Counted from the stretch's first letter, positions 17,661 to 27,173 are shown. The stretch is 64,000 nt of DNA from Perlucidibaca wandonensis (GCF_042677145.1 NZ_JBHTIT010000001.1:1-64000); one strand, 5' to 3'. The notes: a model not told the origin generated them from the letters alone. Program-made: numbers and translations.

Positions 17661-19013
17661 ATGAATTTTTCTAAACTTGCCTTAGCCGCTGCGCTAAGCA
17701 TTATTGGCAGCTCTGCTTTAGCGGTCGGTGCTGATGAAGCCGCAAAGCTGGGCGGAGAGTTAACACCGGTGGGTGCTGAGAAGGCAGGCAATGCCGACGG
17801 TACTATTCCGGCATGGACCGGTGGCATCACCAAGGCGCCTGCGGGCTTTAAGGAGGGTGATCACTACCCGAATCCATTTGCCGGTGAAAAAGCAAAGTTC
17901 ACTATTAGCGCAAGCAATATGGGTCAATATGCAGCTAACCTCACTGCGGGTCAGCAGGCGCTGCTGAAGAAATATCCAACGTGGAAGATGAATGTATATC
18001 CCACGCATCGTACAGCGGCTTATCCACAAGCTATTTATGAGGCATCAAAGGCTAATGCCACGCGTGTGAAATTAGCGCCAGGCGGCAACGGCTTTGATGG
18101 CGCCTCGGTTGGTGTGCCTTTCCCTATTCCAAAAACAGGGGTTGAGCCCATGCTCAATCACATCACCGCTTATCGTGGTGATAGCTTCGCCGTTAGTAAC
18201 CAGCAGGTGGCTGTGACGACAAGCGGCAGCTATACCCCCGTACGGTTTGAGTATGAGTACGACTTTCATTACAACAACTTACGTAAATCACCGGCTGATC
18301 GTGAAGACAATAAGCTGACAAACTTTTTGCAAACAGTCACCGCGCCAGCACGTTTGGCAGGCCAAGTACTGCTTATTCATGAGTACATAAACCAAATCAA
18401 AAACCCACGTCAGGCATGGAGCTATAACCCTGGCCAGCGTCGCGTGCGCTTAGCGCCCAACGTTGCCTATGACAATCCGGGGGTTGCAGCGGATGGTTTA
18501 CGAACAAACGACGATTTCACACTGTTTAACGGTGCCACTGATCGCTATAACTGGACTCTTGTCGGGAAAAAAGAGATCTATGTGCCTTACAACTCTTATG
18601 ATCTAGGCAGCGACAAAATTAAGATCAGCGACATTATTCGCCCAGGTCACATCAATCCAGATCACGCACGTTATGAGTTACACCGCGTGTGGGTAGTCGA
18701 AGCCAAGCTGAAGGATGGCACCAGCCATATCTATAGCCGCCGCACCTTCTACATTGATGAGGACTCTTGGACGATTTTAGCTACTGATGCCTACGATGGT
18801 CGTGGTCAACTTTGGCGCGTTGCAGAGCAACATGTGTTACAGGCCTATGATATTCCAGGTATCAACCCCACTGCTGAAGTGCATCACGACTTGCAGTCGG
18901 GCCGTTACCTAGCAATGGGTTTAGTTAACGAAGAGTCGAAGGTGTATCGCCGTATTTCGCGTAACGCGTCGGACTTTTCTCCGTCGGGCTTACGCTCTAT
19001 GGGTACACGATAA
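17661..19013 (+). CDS. DUF1329 family periplasmic protein (copy 3)
   Basis: A 450-residue secreted DUF1329 protein (signal peptide ending SSALA or AVGA, mature LGGELTPVGAEKAGNADGTI). Full set of family motifs: NPGQRRVRLAPNVAYDNPG, GLRTNDDFTLFNGATDRYNW, LVGKKEIYVPYNSYDL, RYELHRVWVVEAKL, SRRTFYIDEDSW. ATG at 17661 has GGAG seven bases before it. It follows the second DUF1302 gene by 23 bp and precedes the Ycf48-like gene. Function unknown; a periplasmic hydrophobic-ligand carrier is the working inference. Confidence 0.88.
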   Translation: MNFSKLALAAALSIIGSSALAVGADEAAKLGGELTPVGAEKAGNADGTIPAWTGGITKAPAGFKEGDHYPNPFAGEKAKFTISASNMGQYAANLTAGQQALLKKYPTWKMNVYPTHRTAAYPQAIYEASKANATRVKLAPGGNGFDGASVGVPFPIPKTGVEPMLNHITAYRGDSFAVSNQQVAVTTSGSYTPVRFEYEYDFHYNNLRKSPADREDNKLTNFLQTVTAPARLAGQVLLIHEYINQIKNPRQAWSYNPGQRRVRLAPNVAYDNPGVAADGLRTNDDFTLFNGATDRYNWTLVGKKEIYVPYNSYDLGSDKIKISDIIRPGHINPDHARYELHRVWVVEAKLKDGTSHIYSRRTFYIDEDSWTILATDAYDGRGQLWRVAEQHVLQAYDIPGINPTAEVHHDLQSGRYLAMGLVNEESKVYRRISRNASDFSPSGLRSMGTR

Positions 19014-19050
19014 TAACTTAAGCAGATTGCTAAATTAAGGAAGCGTGACT

Positions 19051-19998
19051 ATGTCGAAAGCCATTCCGGCGTTATTTCTGGTGTTTGTCGCCGCTACCCT
19101 GAGCTATGCATTTTCGCATCGTTCAGGGCCGCCGCTACCCAGCACCGAAGTGCAGCTCACAACTACCATGATGATGTCGGTCGCGGAGATTGATGACTTG
19201 CGCATTGGTGTTGGCGAGCGCGGACGTATTTTCCGGCAAGCAACACCAGATGCGGCTTGGCAATCGATTAAGTCACCGACTGAAACCACACTAACGCGCG
19301 TGAAGTTTTTTAATGCCAAGCGCGGTTTGGCTGTTGGGCACGACTCAATCGTTTTACTGACCAATGATGGCGGTTTGACGTGGAGCATCACGCATGATGA
19401 TCCTGAGTATGAAACACCGTTGCTCGATGTTGTCTTTGTCGATGCCGACCATGCATTTGCCATTGGTGCTTATGGCTTGTTCATGGAAAGCAAAGATGGC
19501 GGCAAGACGTGGGAAACGCGCATGATTTTGCCTGAGGGCGGCGATCGTCACTTAAATGCCATTGCGAAACTGGGTGATGGCACTTTGGTGATCGTTGGCG
19601 AGCTTGGTACTGTGCTGCGCTCGGCCGATGTCGGCGTCACATGGCAGCCTATCAAGTCTCCATATGACGGCACGCTGTTTGGTATTAACTCGGTTGGTGC
19701 AACGGAAGTTGTTGGCTACGGCATGCGCGGCAAGATCGTGCGCAGCACCGACAGCGGCTTGAGCTTTGTCGAAATTAATAGTCCAGTGACAACGTCTCTC
19801 TTCGGCTCCACGCTATCGGAGAGCGGCCAGCTATTGCTCGTGGGTCAAAGTGGTGAGGTCTTAAGTAGCCGCGATGGCGGACTTACTTTTAGCCAATCAA
19901 AAATCGAAGGTAGCCCCATGCTGACTTCGGTAATGGAAACTGCTACCGGCGCGACTGCCTTCGGTGAGCAGGGCGCTCATCCCATTAGCTTTAACTGA
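19051..19998 (+). CDS. Ycf48-like beta-propeller protein, exported
   Basis: A 315-residue protein with an N-terminal hydrophobic export segment (AIPALFLVFVAATLSYAFS) and repeated propeller blades marked by DGGLTW, DGGKTWE, ADVGVTWQ, STDSGLSF and SRDGGLTF. This is the BNR/Ycf48 (photosystem II stability factor-like) fold, but in a non-photosynthetic context. Such genes often accompany RND/MMPL transporters and DUF1302/DUF1329 genes, and are presumed scaffolds or adaptors in the periplasm. Start: ATG at 19051 is preferred to the GTG at 19045; AAGGAAG serves either. It is 14 bp ahead of the RND gene, so almost certainly co-translated. Confidence 0.85.
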   Translation: MSKAIPALFLVFVAATLSYAFSHRSGPPLPSTEVQLTTTMMMSVAEIDDLRIGVGERGRIFRQATPDAAWQSIKSPTETTLTRVKFFNAKRGLAVGHDSIVLLTNDGGLTWSITHDDPEYETPLLDVVFVDADHAFAIGAYGLFMESKDGGKTWETRMILPEGGDRHLNAIAKLGDGTLVIVGELGTVLRSADVGVTWQPIKSPYDGTLFGINSVGATEVVGYGMRGKIVRSTDSGLSFVEINSPVTTSLFGSTLSESGQLLLVGQSGEVLSSRDGGLTFSQSKIEGSPMLTSVMETATGATAFGEQGAHPISFN

Positions 19999-20012
19999 CC
20001 AGGACGATATTT

Positions 20013-22358
20013 ATGAGCATGCATGGTTTGGTTCAGTCACTGTCTAATTTGTTATTTGGGCATCGTAAGTTTTTCCTCGGCCTGTTTGCGGCCATGACAG
20101 TTTTATTGGGGATGTCGGCATCACAGCTACGGGTGGATGCTGGTTTCGCCAAGATGATTCCGCTCGAACATCCGTATATGCAAACCTTTACGGAGTATCA
20201 AAAAACTTTCGGTGGTGCCAACCGCGTATTGATTGCGCTGCGTACCAAAGATGGCAAAGACATCTACAACCCTGAGTTTTTCGACACACTGAAGAAAGTC
20301 ACCGATGAGGTGTTCTTTTTGCCCGGCATTGACCGAGCTACAGTGACATCGCTATTTACACCGAACGTACGCTTTATTGAGGTGGTGGAAGAGGGCTTTG
20401 CTGGCGGTAACGTTATTCCAGCGACTTTCCAAGGCACACCAGAAGACCTAGAGCAGGTTCGAGGCAACGTACTTAAGTCCGGTCATGTTGGGCGTTTGGT
20501 GTCGAACGATTTTCAAGGCGCGATGATCTCTTCTTCGCTGTTAGAGGTTGACCCGACAACGGGTAAGAAGCTGGACTATCAAGTAGTTGCGAAAAAGCTT
20601 GAGGATATTCGCACTAAATACGCCAACGACAATGTAGACATTCACATCATTGGCTTTGCTAAAGCAGTGGGCGATATTGCTCAAGGCGCTGCAGGTGTAT
20701 TGGTGTTTTTCGTGGTGGCATTTTTCATCACTGCATTGCTGCTGTTGTGGTACTCCGGTTCGGCAAAAATCACTGGCCTAGCGTTGCTATGCGCCACGGT
20801 ACCGGTGGTTTGGCTACTCGGTATTTTGCCGCTGATAGGCTTTGGTATTGACCCGTTATCCATTCTTGTTCCCTTCCTGATTTTCTCTATCGGGGTTAGT
20901 CATGCAGTGCAGATGACTAACGCATGGAAGCTGGAGGTAGTGTCTGGTCACGGCGCGCTAGAAGCAGCACGCTCGGCATTTGCTAAGCTCTTTGTGCCTG
21001 GCGCTATGGCACTACTGGCTAACGCTGTTGGCTTTATGGTGATCGTGTTTATCGCCATTGATATTGTGCGTGAACTTGCCATCACAGCCAGCCTTGGTGT
21101 GGCGGTGATGATCATCACCAACAAAATGTTGCTGACCATTCTGCTGTCATATTTAAAGTTATCGCCAAAAGAAACGGCGAAGCTGCAAAGCCAAGGTGGC
21201 GATGATCGCGGCGATTGGATGTGGTCGCGCATCAAAGTGTTTGCTACGCCAAAGGCCGCTGTGGTGGTGCTGATCGTCTCGGCAATATTGATGGCCGGTG
21301 CTGCCATACAGTCGCGCAATATGAAAACTGGTGACTTGGGCAAGGGCATTCCCGAGCTACGTGATGACTCGCGCTATAACAAAGATGTGGCAGCAATTGT
21401 CGATAGCTTTTCGATCGGCGTCGATGTCTTATCAGTGATTGTGAAGAGTAAAGATATCGATGGCGCTTGCACCAATTTCCCGGTCATGGATGCTATCGAT
21501 CGCTTTGAAAATTACATGCGCGATGTGAATGGCGTGCAAAGCACGATCTCATTGGCGGGCTTGTCGAAAGTGGTCAACGCCGGCTGGAACGAGGGTAATC
21601 CACGTTGGCGTGTGCATTCGCGTAACCAAGCCGTGTTGGCGCAGTCGGTAACCCCGATTGATACCGGGACTGGTTTGTTGAACACCGACTGTAGCGTTAT
21701 GCAGGTGCTTATTTTCACCAAGGATCACCAAGGTGAAACGCTGACGCACATCATCCAAGAAGTGAAAGATTACACGGCGGCTAACCCGCAGCCGAACATC
21801 GATTTCCTCTTAGCCAGTGGCAACGTGGGCATCATGGCGGCGACTAACGAAGCTGTTGATGAAGCTGAGCCCATCATGCTAATGCTGTTGTTCGCGGCGA
21901 TTTCTCTGCTGTGCTATGCCGAGTTCCGCTCGATCGCAGCTGTACTTTGTATCGTGGTGCCATTGGCAATTGTGGCTGTGCTCTGTAATGCCTTGATGGC
22001 AACATTGGACATTGGCCTGAAGGTCTCGACCTTGCCAGTGGTGGCGCTTGGGGTGGGCGTTGGTGTTGACTACGGCATCTATCTGTTCGAGCGTATGAAG
22101 CATGCAATGGCTGATGGCGACGATCTGCCTAGTGCCTTCCATAAAGCGCTTCAGCAGCGTGGTACTGCGGCGATCTTTACCGCGATTACCATGAGTGTGT
22201 CGGTGGGTACTTGGGCATTCTCAGCGCTGAAGTTCCAGGCCGATATGGGCATCTTGCTGGCGTTCTTGTTCTTGGTGAACATGCTTGGCGCCATCTTTGT
22301 CTTGCCAGCATTGGCAGCGTTCTTGGTGAAAGATAAGAATGCTAAAAAGCCTTCATAA
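20013..22358 (+). CDS. MMPL/RND superfamily transporter
   Basis: A 781-residue inner-membrane RND permease of the MMPL/HAE3-like branch (related to hopanoid transporter HpnN), in two repeats. Each has one TM helix, a large periplasmic loop and five clustered TMs. The first cluster spans about residues 225-400 (AQGAAGVLVFFVVAFFITAL onward) and the second about 625-775 (EPIMLMLLFAAISLLCYAEF; VVALGVGVGVDYGIYLFERM, the proton-relay helix). N-terminal TM: FLGLFAAMTVLLGMSAS. No separate membrane-fusion protein or TolC gene follows, so DUF1329 and DUF1302 proteins may fill those roles. The substrate is unknown; lipids or steroid-like compounds are plausible for this branch. Confidence 0.88.
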   Translation: MSMHGLVQSLSNLLFGHRKFFLGLFAAMTVLLGMSASQLRVDAGFAKMIPLEHPYMQTFTEYQKTFGGANRVLIALRTKDGKDIYNPEFFDTLKKVTDEVFFLPGIDRATVTSLFTPNVRFIEVVEEGFAGGNVIPATFQGTPEDLEQVRGNVLKSGHVGRLVSNDFQGAMISSSLLEVDPTTGKKLDYQVVAKKLEDIRTKYANDNVDIHIIGFAKAVGDIAQGAAGVLVFFVVAFFITALLLLWYSGSAKITGLALLCATVPVVWLLGILPLIGFGIDPLSILVPFLIFSIGVSHAVQMTNAWKLEVVSGHGALEAARSAFAKLFVPGAMALLANAVGFMVIVFIAIDIVRELAITASLGVAVMIITNKMLLTILLSYLKLSPKETAKLQSQGGDDRGDWMWSRIKVFATPKAAVVVLIVSAILMAGAAIQSRNMKTGDLGKGIPELRDDSRYNKDVAAIVDSFSIGVDVLSVIVKSKDIDGACTNFPVMDAIDRFENYMRDVNGVQSTISLAGLSKVVNAGWNEGNPRWRVHSRNQAVLAQSVTPIDTGTGLLNTDCSVMQVLIFTKDHQGETLTHIIQEVKDYTAANPQPNIDFLLASGNVGIMAATNEAVDEAEPIMLMLLFAAISLLCYAEFRSIAAVLCIVVPLAIVAVLCNALMATLDIGLKVSTLPVVALGVGVGVDYGIYLFERMKHAMADGDDLPSAFHKALQQRGTAAIFTAITMSVSVGTWAFSALKFQADMGILLAFLFLVNMLGAIFVLPALAAFLVKDKNAKKPS

Positions 22359-22374
22359 GTAGTGAGCTGAATGT

Positions 22375-22405
22375 AAAAAGGCCGGTCATATGACCGGCCT
22401 TTTTA
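22375..22405. terminator. Bidirectional terminator between RND transporter and acyl-CoA ligase
   Basis: A near-perfect palindrome AAAAAGGCCGGTCATATGACCGGCCTTTTT, with A tract on one side and T tract on the other. It can end both the plus-strand envelope cluster and the convergent ligase gene. Confidence 0.92.
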
Positions 22406-22487
22406 TTCGTACATTAAGAGCGAAATGGTTACTCAATGCGTGCTGCGCCAAACATAAAGCAGTTGCTCTGTACGTTTGGCGTGTACC

Positions 22488-24116
22488 TTAAACTCCTGGC
22501 AATGTGTAGCCAGCGAGTTGCTCACGTAACTTCACTTTTTGCATTTTGCCGGTAGCACCAAGCGGGATGGCGTCGACAAATACAACGTCATCGGGGATTT
22601 GCCATTTGCTGGTTTTGCCTTCGAAGAAAGCCAGCAGTTCAGCAGAAGTGAGCGAGCTATCGGGCTTTTTCACCACAGCTAGCATCGGACGCTCGTCCCA
22701 CTTTGGATGAGGCATGCCGAGGCAGGCGGCCATCACCACGTCATCGTGAGCCATGGCTAAGTTTTCCACATCGATAGAGCTAATCCATTCGCCGCCAGAT
22801 TTGATGACGTCTTTGCTGCGGTCGGTGATCAGTAAATAGCCTTCAGGGTTGATGGTGGCGACATCGCCAGTGGGGAACCAGCCGTCTACTAGCGGGTCGC
22901 CGCCTTCACCTTTGAAATAGCTTTGGATGATCCATGGGCCGCGGACTAGTAGCTCGCCTTGTGCTTTGCCATCGTGAGGTAGGGCATTACCTTCGTCATC
23001 GACAATTTTCAAATCCACCCCAAATACAGGACGACCTTGCGTGCAGAGAATCTTCAACTGCTCATCGGGTGAGAGTTTTAGATGATGTTTGCGCAATGAG
23101 CATACAGTGCCTAAGGGCGACATTTCGGTCATGCCCCATGCGTGTAGCACGGTGACATCGTAGATATCGCGGAAGCGTTTGATCATGGCTGGCGGGCAAG
23201 CAGAGCCGCCAACTACGGTACGGCGCAAAGTGCTAAAGCCGACTTTGGCATCGGCCATATACGACAGCAGCATTTGCCAAACAGTGGGCACACCAGCGGC
23301 AAAAGTTACCTCTTCTGATTCGAGGAGGTCATGGATGGATTTACCGTCCATGGCAGGGCCGGGGAAGACTAGCTTGCAGCCAACAGCGGCCGCGGCGAAC
23401 GGAATGCCCCAGGCGTTAACGTGAAACATGGGTACGACCGGCAATACGACATCTCGTGATGAGAGGTTGAGCGCGTCGGGTAGGGCGCCGGCATAGGCGT
23501 GCAGCACGGTGGAGCGGTGGCTATAGAGCACGCCTTTGGGATTGCCGGTGGTGCCGCTGGTGTAGCACAGGCAAGAAGCGTCGTTTTCATCGAGCACGGG
23601 CCATGTGTAGCTGCTGGAATGCTTGCCAATCCACGCCTCATAGCTGATTAAATTGCTCAGGCCAGTATCGCTGGGCAGTGCTTCGGCATCGCAGAGTGCT
23701 ATCCAGGCTTTTACGCCAGGGCAGTGCGCGGCAATGCCTTTAATGATGGGTAAGAATGTCATGTCGAAGCACACAGCCTCATCTTCGGCATGATTGACGA
23801 TGTAGGCGACTTGCTCGGGATGCAGACGCGGATTGATGGTGTGTAGTACACGGCCACTGCCTGAGACGCCGTAGTAAAGCTCCATATGGCGATAGCCATT
23901 CCATGCCAATGTACCAACACGGTTGCCTTGTGCGATACCCAGTTCATCGAGGGCATTGGCGGCCTGACGTGCACGCTGTGCACACTCGCCAAATGAGCTG
24001 CGATGGAGATCACCCTCAACGCGGCGGCTGACAATTTCGACATCGGGATGGAAGCGTTCAGCAAAGTCGATAAGGCTAGAAATAGATAATGGCGTCTGCT
24101 GCATTTGGCCTTTCAT
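22488..24116 (-). CDS. AlkK-like medium/long-chain acyl-CoA ligase
   Basis: AMP-forming acyl-CoA synthetase (542 aa) that activates fatty acids to acyl-CoA. The P-loop YTSGTTGNPKGVLYSHRS, the PMFHVNAWGIPF segment, GWFPTGDVATI and the C-terminal DRSKDVIKSGGEWIS plus GATGKMQK (catalytic Lys) are all present. Length and the FHVNAWG and HAWGMTEMSP segments resemble AlkK of alkane degraders more than FadD. The start at 24116 has GGAG five to eight bases before it. It is convergent with the RND cluster and precedes, in its own reading direction, nothing but the shared terminator. FadL lies 192 bp upstream on the same strand. Confidence 0.92.
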   Translation of the reverse strand: MKGQMQQTPLSISSLIDFAERFHPDVEIVSRRVEGDLHRSSFGECAQRARQAANALDELGIAQGNRVGTLAWNGYRHMELYYGVSGSGRVLHTINPRLHPEQVAYIVNHAEDEAVCFDMTFLPIIKGIAAHCPGVKAWIALCDAEALPSDTGLSNLISYEAWIGKHSSSYTWPVLDENDASCLCYTSGTTGNPKGVLYSHRSTVLHAYAGALPDALNLSSRDVVLPVVPMFHVNAWGIPFAAAAVGCKLVFPGPAMDGKSIHDLLESEEVTFAAGVPTVWQMLLSYMADAKVGFSTLRRTVVGGSACPPAMIKRFRDIYDVTVLHAWGMTEMSPLGTVCSLRKHHLKLSPDEQLKILCTQGRPVFGVDLKIVDDEGNALPHDGKAQGELLVRGPWIIQSYFKGEGGDPLVDGWFPTGDVATINPEGYLLITDRSKDVIKSGGEWISSIDVENLAMAHDDVVMAACLGMPHPKWDERPMLAVVKKPDSSLTSAELLAFFEGKTSKWQIPDDVVFVDAIPLGATGKMQKVKLREQLAGYTLPGV

Positions 24117-24232
24117 AAGGGCTCCGGTCGGCGCGGGCTGTGATTGCCGCTGTCTTTTGTTATTAGAACTGAATAGTCACCGAGTATTGCAAGCCATGGT
24201 GTTGATGACCAGTGGGCAGTAGCCGAGAAAGC

Positions 24233-24261
24233 AAAAAGCCCGACCAAAGTCGGGCTTTTTT
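24233..24261. terminator. Terminator downstream of the FadL-type gene
   Basis: A 12-bp stem AAAAAGCCCGAC / GTCGGGCTTTTT around CAAA lies between fadL (ending 24309, minus) and the ligase start. It separates the two genes transcriptionally, at least in part. Confidence 0.88.
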
Positions 24262-24308
24262 AGACCAATGCATCGTGGTTTAACCGCGATGCATTTAACT
24301 GGCTAGGC

Positions 24309-25574
24309 TTAGAACTGCTGAGTGAACTGCAGGCCGTAAACGCTAGCACGGTTGCGGTAGTCGGCTGAGTAGGCCGATGCTGCTTGACGCACTTCGGCTG
24401 TTTCCTCTTGTACATATGTGTAAGAAGCATCGATTGTTTGGGTTGGGCTGAGCTTGTAGCCGGCGCCTAAGCTAGCAATGTAGCGATCGGCGCTTGGTAA
24501 GCGCACGCTACGATGCTCTGGTGCAACTGGTGTGTTGTCATAAGCTAATCCTGCACGCAAAGTCAGCTTGTCGTCATAAGCGTGTGTTAAGCCGGCTGCA
24601 TAGCCAACACTGTCTTTCCACTCAAAGGTTTCAACTGTTGTGCCTACAATTGGGTTTGATGTTTGTACTGAAAGCTCTTTTAGGCGACTCCAGCGCGTCC
24701 AGGTTGCGCCAGCGTGAACAGTATTTTTAGCATTTACTTTATGACTTATTGATGCCTCTACACTTTCGGGTGTTGTGAGGCTAGTACTTGCAGAGTAGGT
24801 GCCCGCTGCGCCAACTATCCCGCCGCCGAAATTAAAGCCAGTGCCAGTAGTTTCTAGGGTGCCATCATCTATTTTGTATTTAACTTTAGAGCGGTAAACA
24901 ATACCGGCGGATGTTGACTCACTAAGCTTGGTATGAATGCCGAAGTTGTAGCCATAGCCGATATCATCGCCTTCTAGGGTATTGGTTCCAAGTACAGTTC
25001 CGGGTAAGCCTCCGCCAATATTTGGGACACTAGAAACGTTTTTGGTTAACAGAGCCTCAACTTTATTGATAGTTGGGCCAAAACCAACACTGACCTTGTC
25101 ATTAATCTGATAACTGAACGCTGGTTGAATTGTTATGACTTCAACCGAGCTTTTATCGCCCAAGTGACGACCAGCAAAAGTTGATTCGTTATTGGTTTTC
25201 AGGCCATAGCTACCGTATGCAGCAATACCCCAAGCCCAGCCACCTTGATCACCCGAAGTGAAATAGCCTGATGGAATAAAGGTGTGTGGAACGATATTGC
25301 CATCTGTAGTGCCACCAAGTGGAGCATTTACATTCTTAATCTTAGTCTTAGCATCAATAAACGCGACAGCCTGCGTAAATTGCGCTGTTTTTAGCTCGCC
25401 CATGGCGGCTGGGTTGTTGAATACCACTGAAGCATCAACAGCATTAGAAGTGCGGCCTGCGTTAGAAGTACCCATGGAAGAAACGCTTTGCTCGCTGAGC
25501 GTAAAGCCGCCTGCGAAAGCGGTGGTGGTGCCGGCAGCGGCTACGATAGCCAGTGCTAAAGATTTAATTTTCAT
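24309..25574 (-). CDS. FadL/OmpP1-type outer-membrane long-chain fatty acid channel
   Basis: Outer-membrane hydrophobic-substrate channel (421 aa). A signal peptide ends TTTAFA before GGFTLSEQSVSSMGTSNAGR, the typical FadL N-terminal hatch, followed by the NPAAMGEL motif (NPA). The barrel ends with YGLQFTQQF, an aromatic C terminus suited to BAM insertion. ATG at 25574 is preferred over an upstream in-frame start because AGGAAATCAATA directly precedes it. Together with the neighbouring acyl-CoA ligase it forms a plausible uptake and activation pair for fatty acids or other hydrophobic compounds. Confidence 0.92.
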   Translation of the reverse strand: MKIKSLALAIVAAAGTTTAFAGGFTLSEQSVSSMGTSNAGRTSNAVDASVVFNNPAAMGELKTAQFTQAVAFIDAKTKIKNVNAPLGGTTDGNIVPHTFIPSGYFTSGDQGGWAWGIAAYGSYGLKTNNESTFAGRHLGDKSSVEVITIQPAFSYQINDKVSVGFGPTINKVEALLTKNVSSVPNIGGGLPGTVLGTNTLEGDDIGYGYNFGIHTKLSESTSAGIVYRSKVKYKIDDGTLETTGTGFNFGGGIVGAAGTYSASTSLTTPESVEASISHKVNAKNTVHAGATWTRWSRLKELSVQTSNPIVGTTVETFEWKDSVGYAAGLTHAYDDKLTLRAGLAYDNTPVAPEHRSVRLPSADRYIASLGAGYKLSPTQTIDASYTYVQEETAEVRQAASAYSADYRNRASVYGLQFTQQF

Positions 25575-25749
25575 TATTGATTTCCTTATATCGACCAATT
25601 GTCTGAGCAGGCCAAAGCCTAAACTCAGCAGAGCGTATGCTCTGTTGCTACTTGCGCAACATCTTGTTGCACTTTTGTGATGCTACGCCCAAGGCTATTC
25701 GTGAAATCTACCATTTGTCGGCACTTAATAGCCGTTCATCATTGCCGGC

Positions 25750-27090
25750 TTATTCTTTGAGCGGTTTTGTGGCCGTCGTTATCGAGACTGTTTCGCTGGG
25801 TAATTTCTTCGATAGCCACAAATACAGCAGCAATGCCGGCACGCCTGCGGCTGTTGAAAAGATAAAGAAGCCGGAATAGCCCATGCCGGTGACCATAAAG
25901 CCGGAAACGCCGCCGATGAGTTTGCCGGGTAGCGCGACCAATGAGCTAAAGAGGGCATATTGGCTGGCGGTGTATTCGCGGCTGACTAGTGCCGATAGCC
26001 ACGCCACTGCGACCGAGCCTAAAAAGCCGCCAGAGAGATTTTCGCCGCCGATAACGGCGACAAACACGGTTAAATTGCCCGGAAATAGCGCCAATACAAC
26101 ATAGAGGAGATTACTGGCGGCACCGAGCAAGATGGCTACCAACAGCATGCGGTGAGCACCGTAGCGCACGACGGCGGCGCCACCAATAAACGCGCCTGCA
26201 ATACCTACCCACACGCCAAAGAGCTTCGACACGCCGGCAATTTCGGTTTTTGTGAAGCCGACATCTAGATAAAACGGTAATGCCATGACGCCGAGCATTT
26301 GATCTGAGACTTTGAATAGACCGATAAACAGCAGCAGGCCCCAGCCGAGCGAGCCGCCATAGCGCGAGAAGAAGTCACGGAATGGGCCGACGATGCTGCT
26401 GGCCAGTGAGCGCAATAGTGGCTGGCCATCGTCAACCATGACTGAGGCTTCGAGCTTAGGCTCTGGCGAGAATAAGGTGACGACAATCGTGAATACGACA
26501 ATCGTGGCCATGGCCTGATAAATCAATGACCACGGCAAATGGTCAGCGAGTAGCAGAGCCAAGGCGCCAGAAACAAGCAGTGCCATGCGATAGCCCAGCG
26601 TATAGGTTGCGGCTAGCGCACCTTGCACATCCATGGGTGCAATTTCGATGCGATAGGCATCAACTACGACATCTTGCGTAGCGCCTGCCCAGCCGGCGAC
26701 TACAGTGAGGCAGACAAATAGCGCTAAGCCGCCGCTAGGTGAGAGTAAGCTCATTAGCACTAAACATAAGGCCAGCAGGGCTTGTGCAAACACCAGCCAA
26801 CCACGGCGACGGCCGAGCCTGCGTAAAACTGGCAGCTGCCAACGGTCTACTAAGGGCGCCCACAAAAACTTAAAGGCGTAGGCGAGGCTGGCGAGGCTTA
26901 TTAGGCCGATGCTTTCTAGCGAGATGCCGCTGTCTTTGAGCCAGACCGAGAGCGTACCGCCAACCAGTAAAAATGGCAGGCCGGAGGCAAAGCCAAAAAG
27001 AAACATGGTGCGTGCGGCGGGTAGGCCAAAGGCGGCGATCAAGGAGGTGTTGGTTTCGGTGCCTTTAGCGGCATTGGCGCGTTTGGTCAT
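25750..27090 (-). CDS. ampG: AmpG-like muropeptide permease, MFS
   Basis: A 446-residue major facilitator with 12 or more hydrophobic helices. The opening FLFGFASGLPFLLVGGTLSVWLKD-type segment, LASLAYAFKFLWAPLVDR, RRLGRRRGWLVF and TQDVVVDAYRIE (all within the first half) are hallmarks of AmpG, the importer of anhydromuropeptides. Start at 27090 (MTKRANAAKG) is supported by GAGAG five bases upstream; 27102 is the alternative. ampD and ampE lie 24 kb away in the same window, so three muropeptide-recycling genes are linked only loosely. Other PAT-family MFS roles (acetyl-CoA transport) cannot be wholly excluded. Confidence 0.85.
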   Translation of the reverse strand: MTKRANAAKGTETNTSLIAAFGLPAARTMFLFGFASGLPFLLVGGTLSVWLKDSGISLESIGLISLASLAYAFKFLWAPLVDRWQLPVLRRLGRRRGWLVFAQALLALCLVLMSLLSPSGGLALFVCLTVVAGWAGATQDVVVDAYRIEIAPMDVQGALAATYTLGYRMALLVSGALALLLADHLPWSLIYQAMATIVVFTIVVTLFSPEPKLEASVMVDDGQPLLRSLASSIVGPFRDFFSRYGGSLGWGLLLFIGLFKVSDQMLGVMALPFYLDVGFTKTEIAGVSKLFGVWVGIAGAFIGGAAVVRYGAHRMLLVAILLGAASNLLYVVLALFPGNLTVFVAVIGGENLSGGFLGSVAVAWLSALVSREYTASQYALFSSLVALPGKLIGGVSGFMVTGMGYSGFFIFSTAAGVPALLLYLWLSKKLPSETVSITTATKPLKE

Positions 27091-27173
27091 GACGGCTCTC
27101 ATCTAATGTGCAGACACTCTAACGACTCAGCCGCGTATCGGCGACGATTGCTGCAAAAATTTTCATCTTTGCC

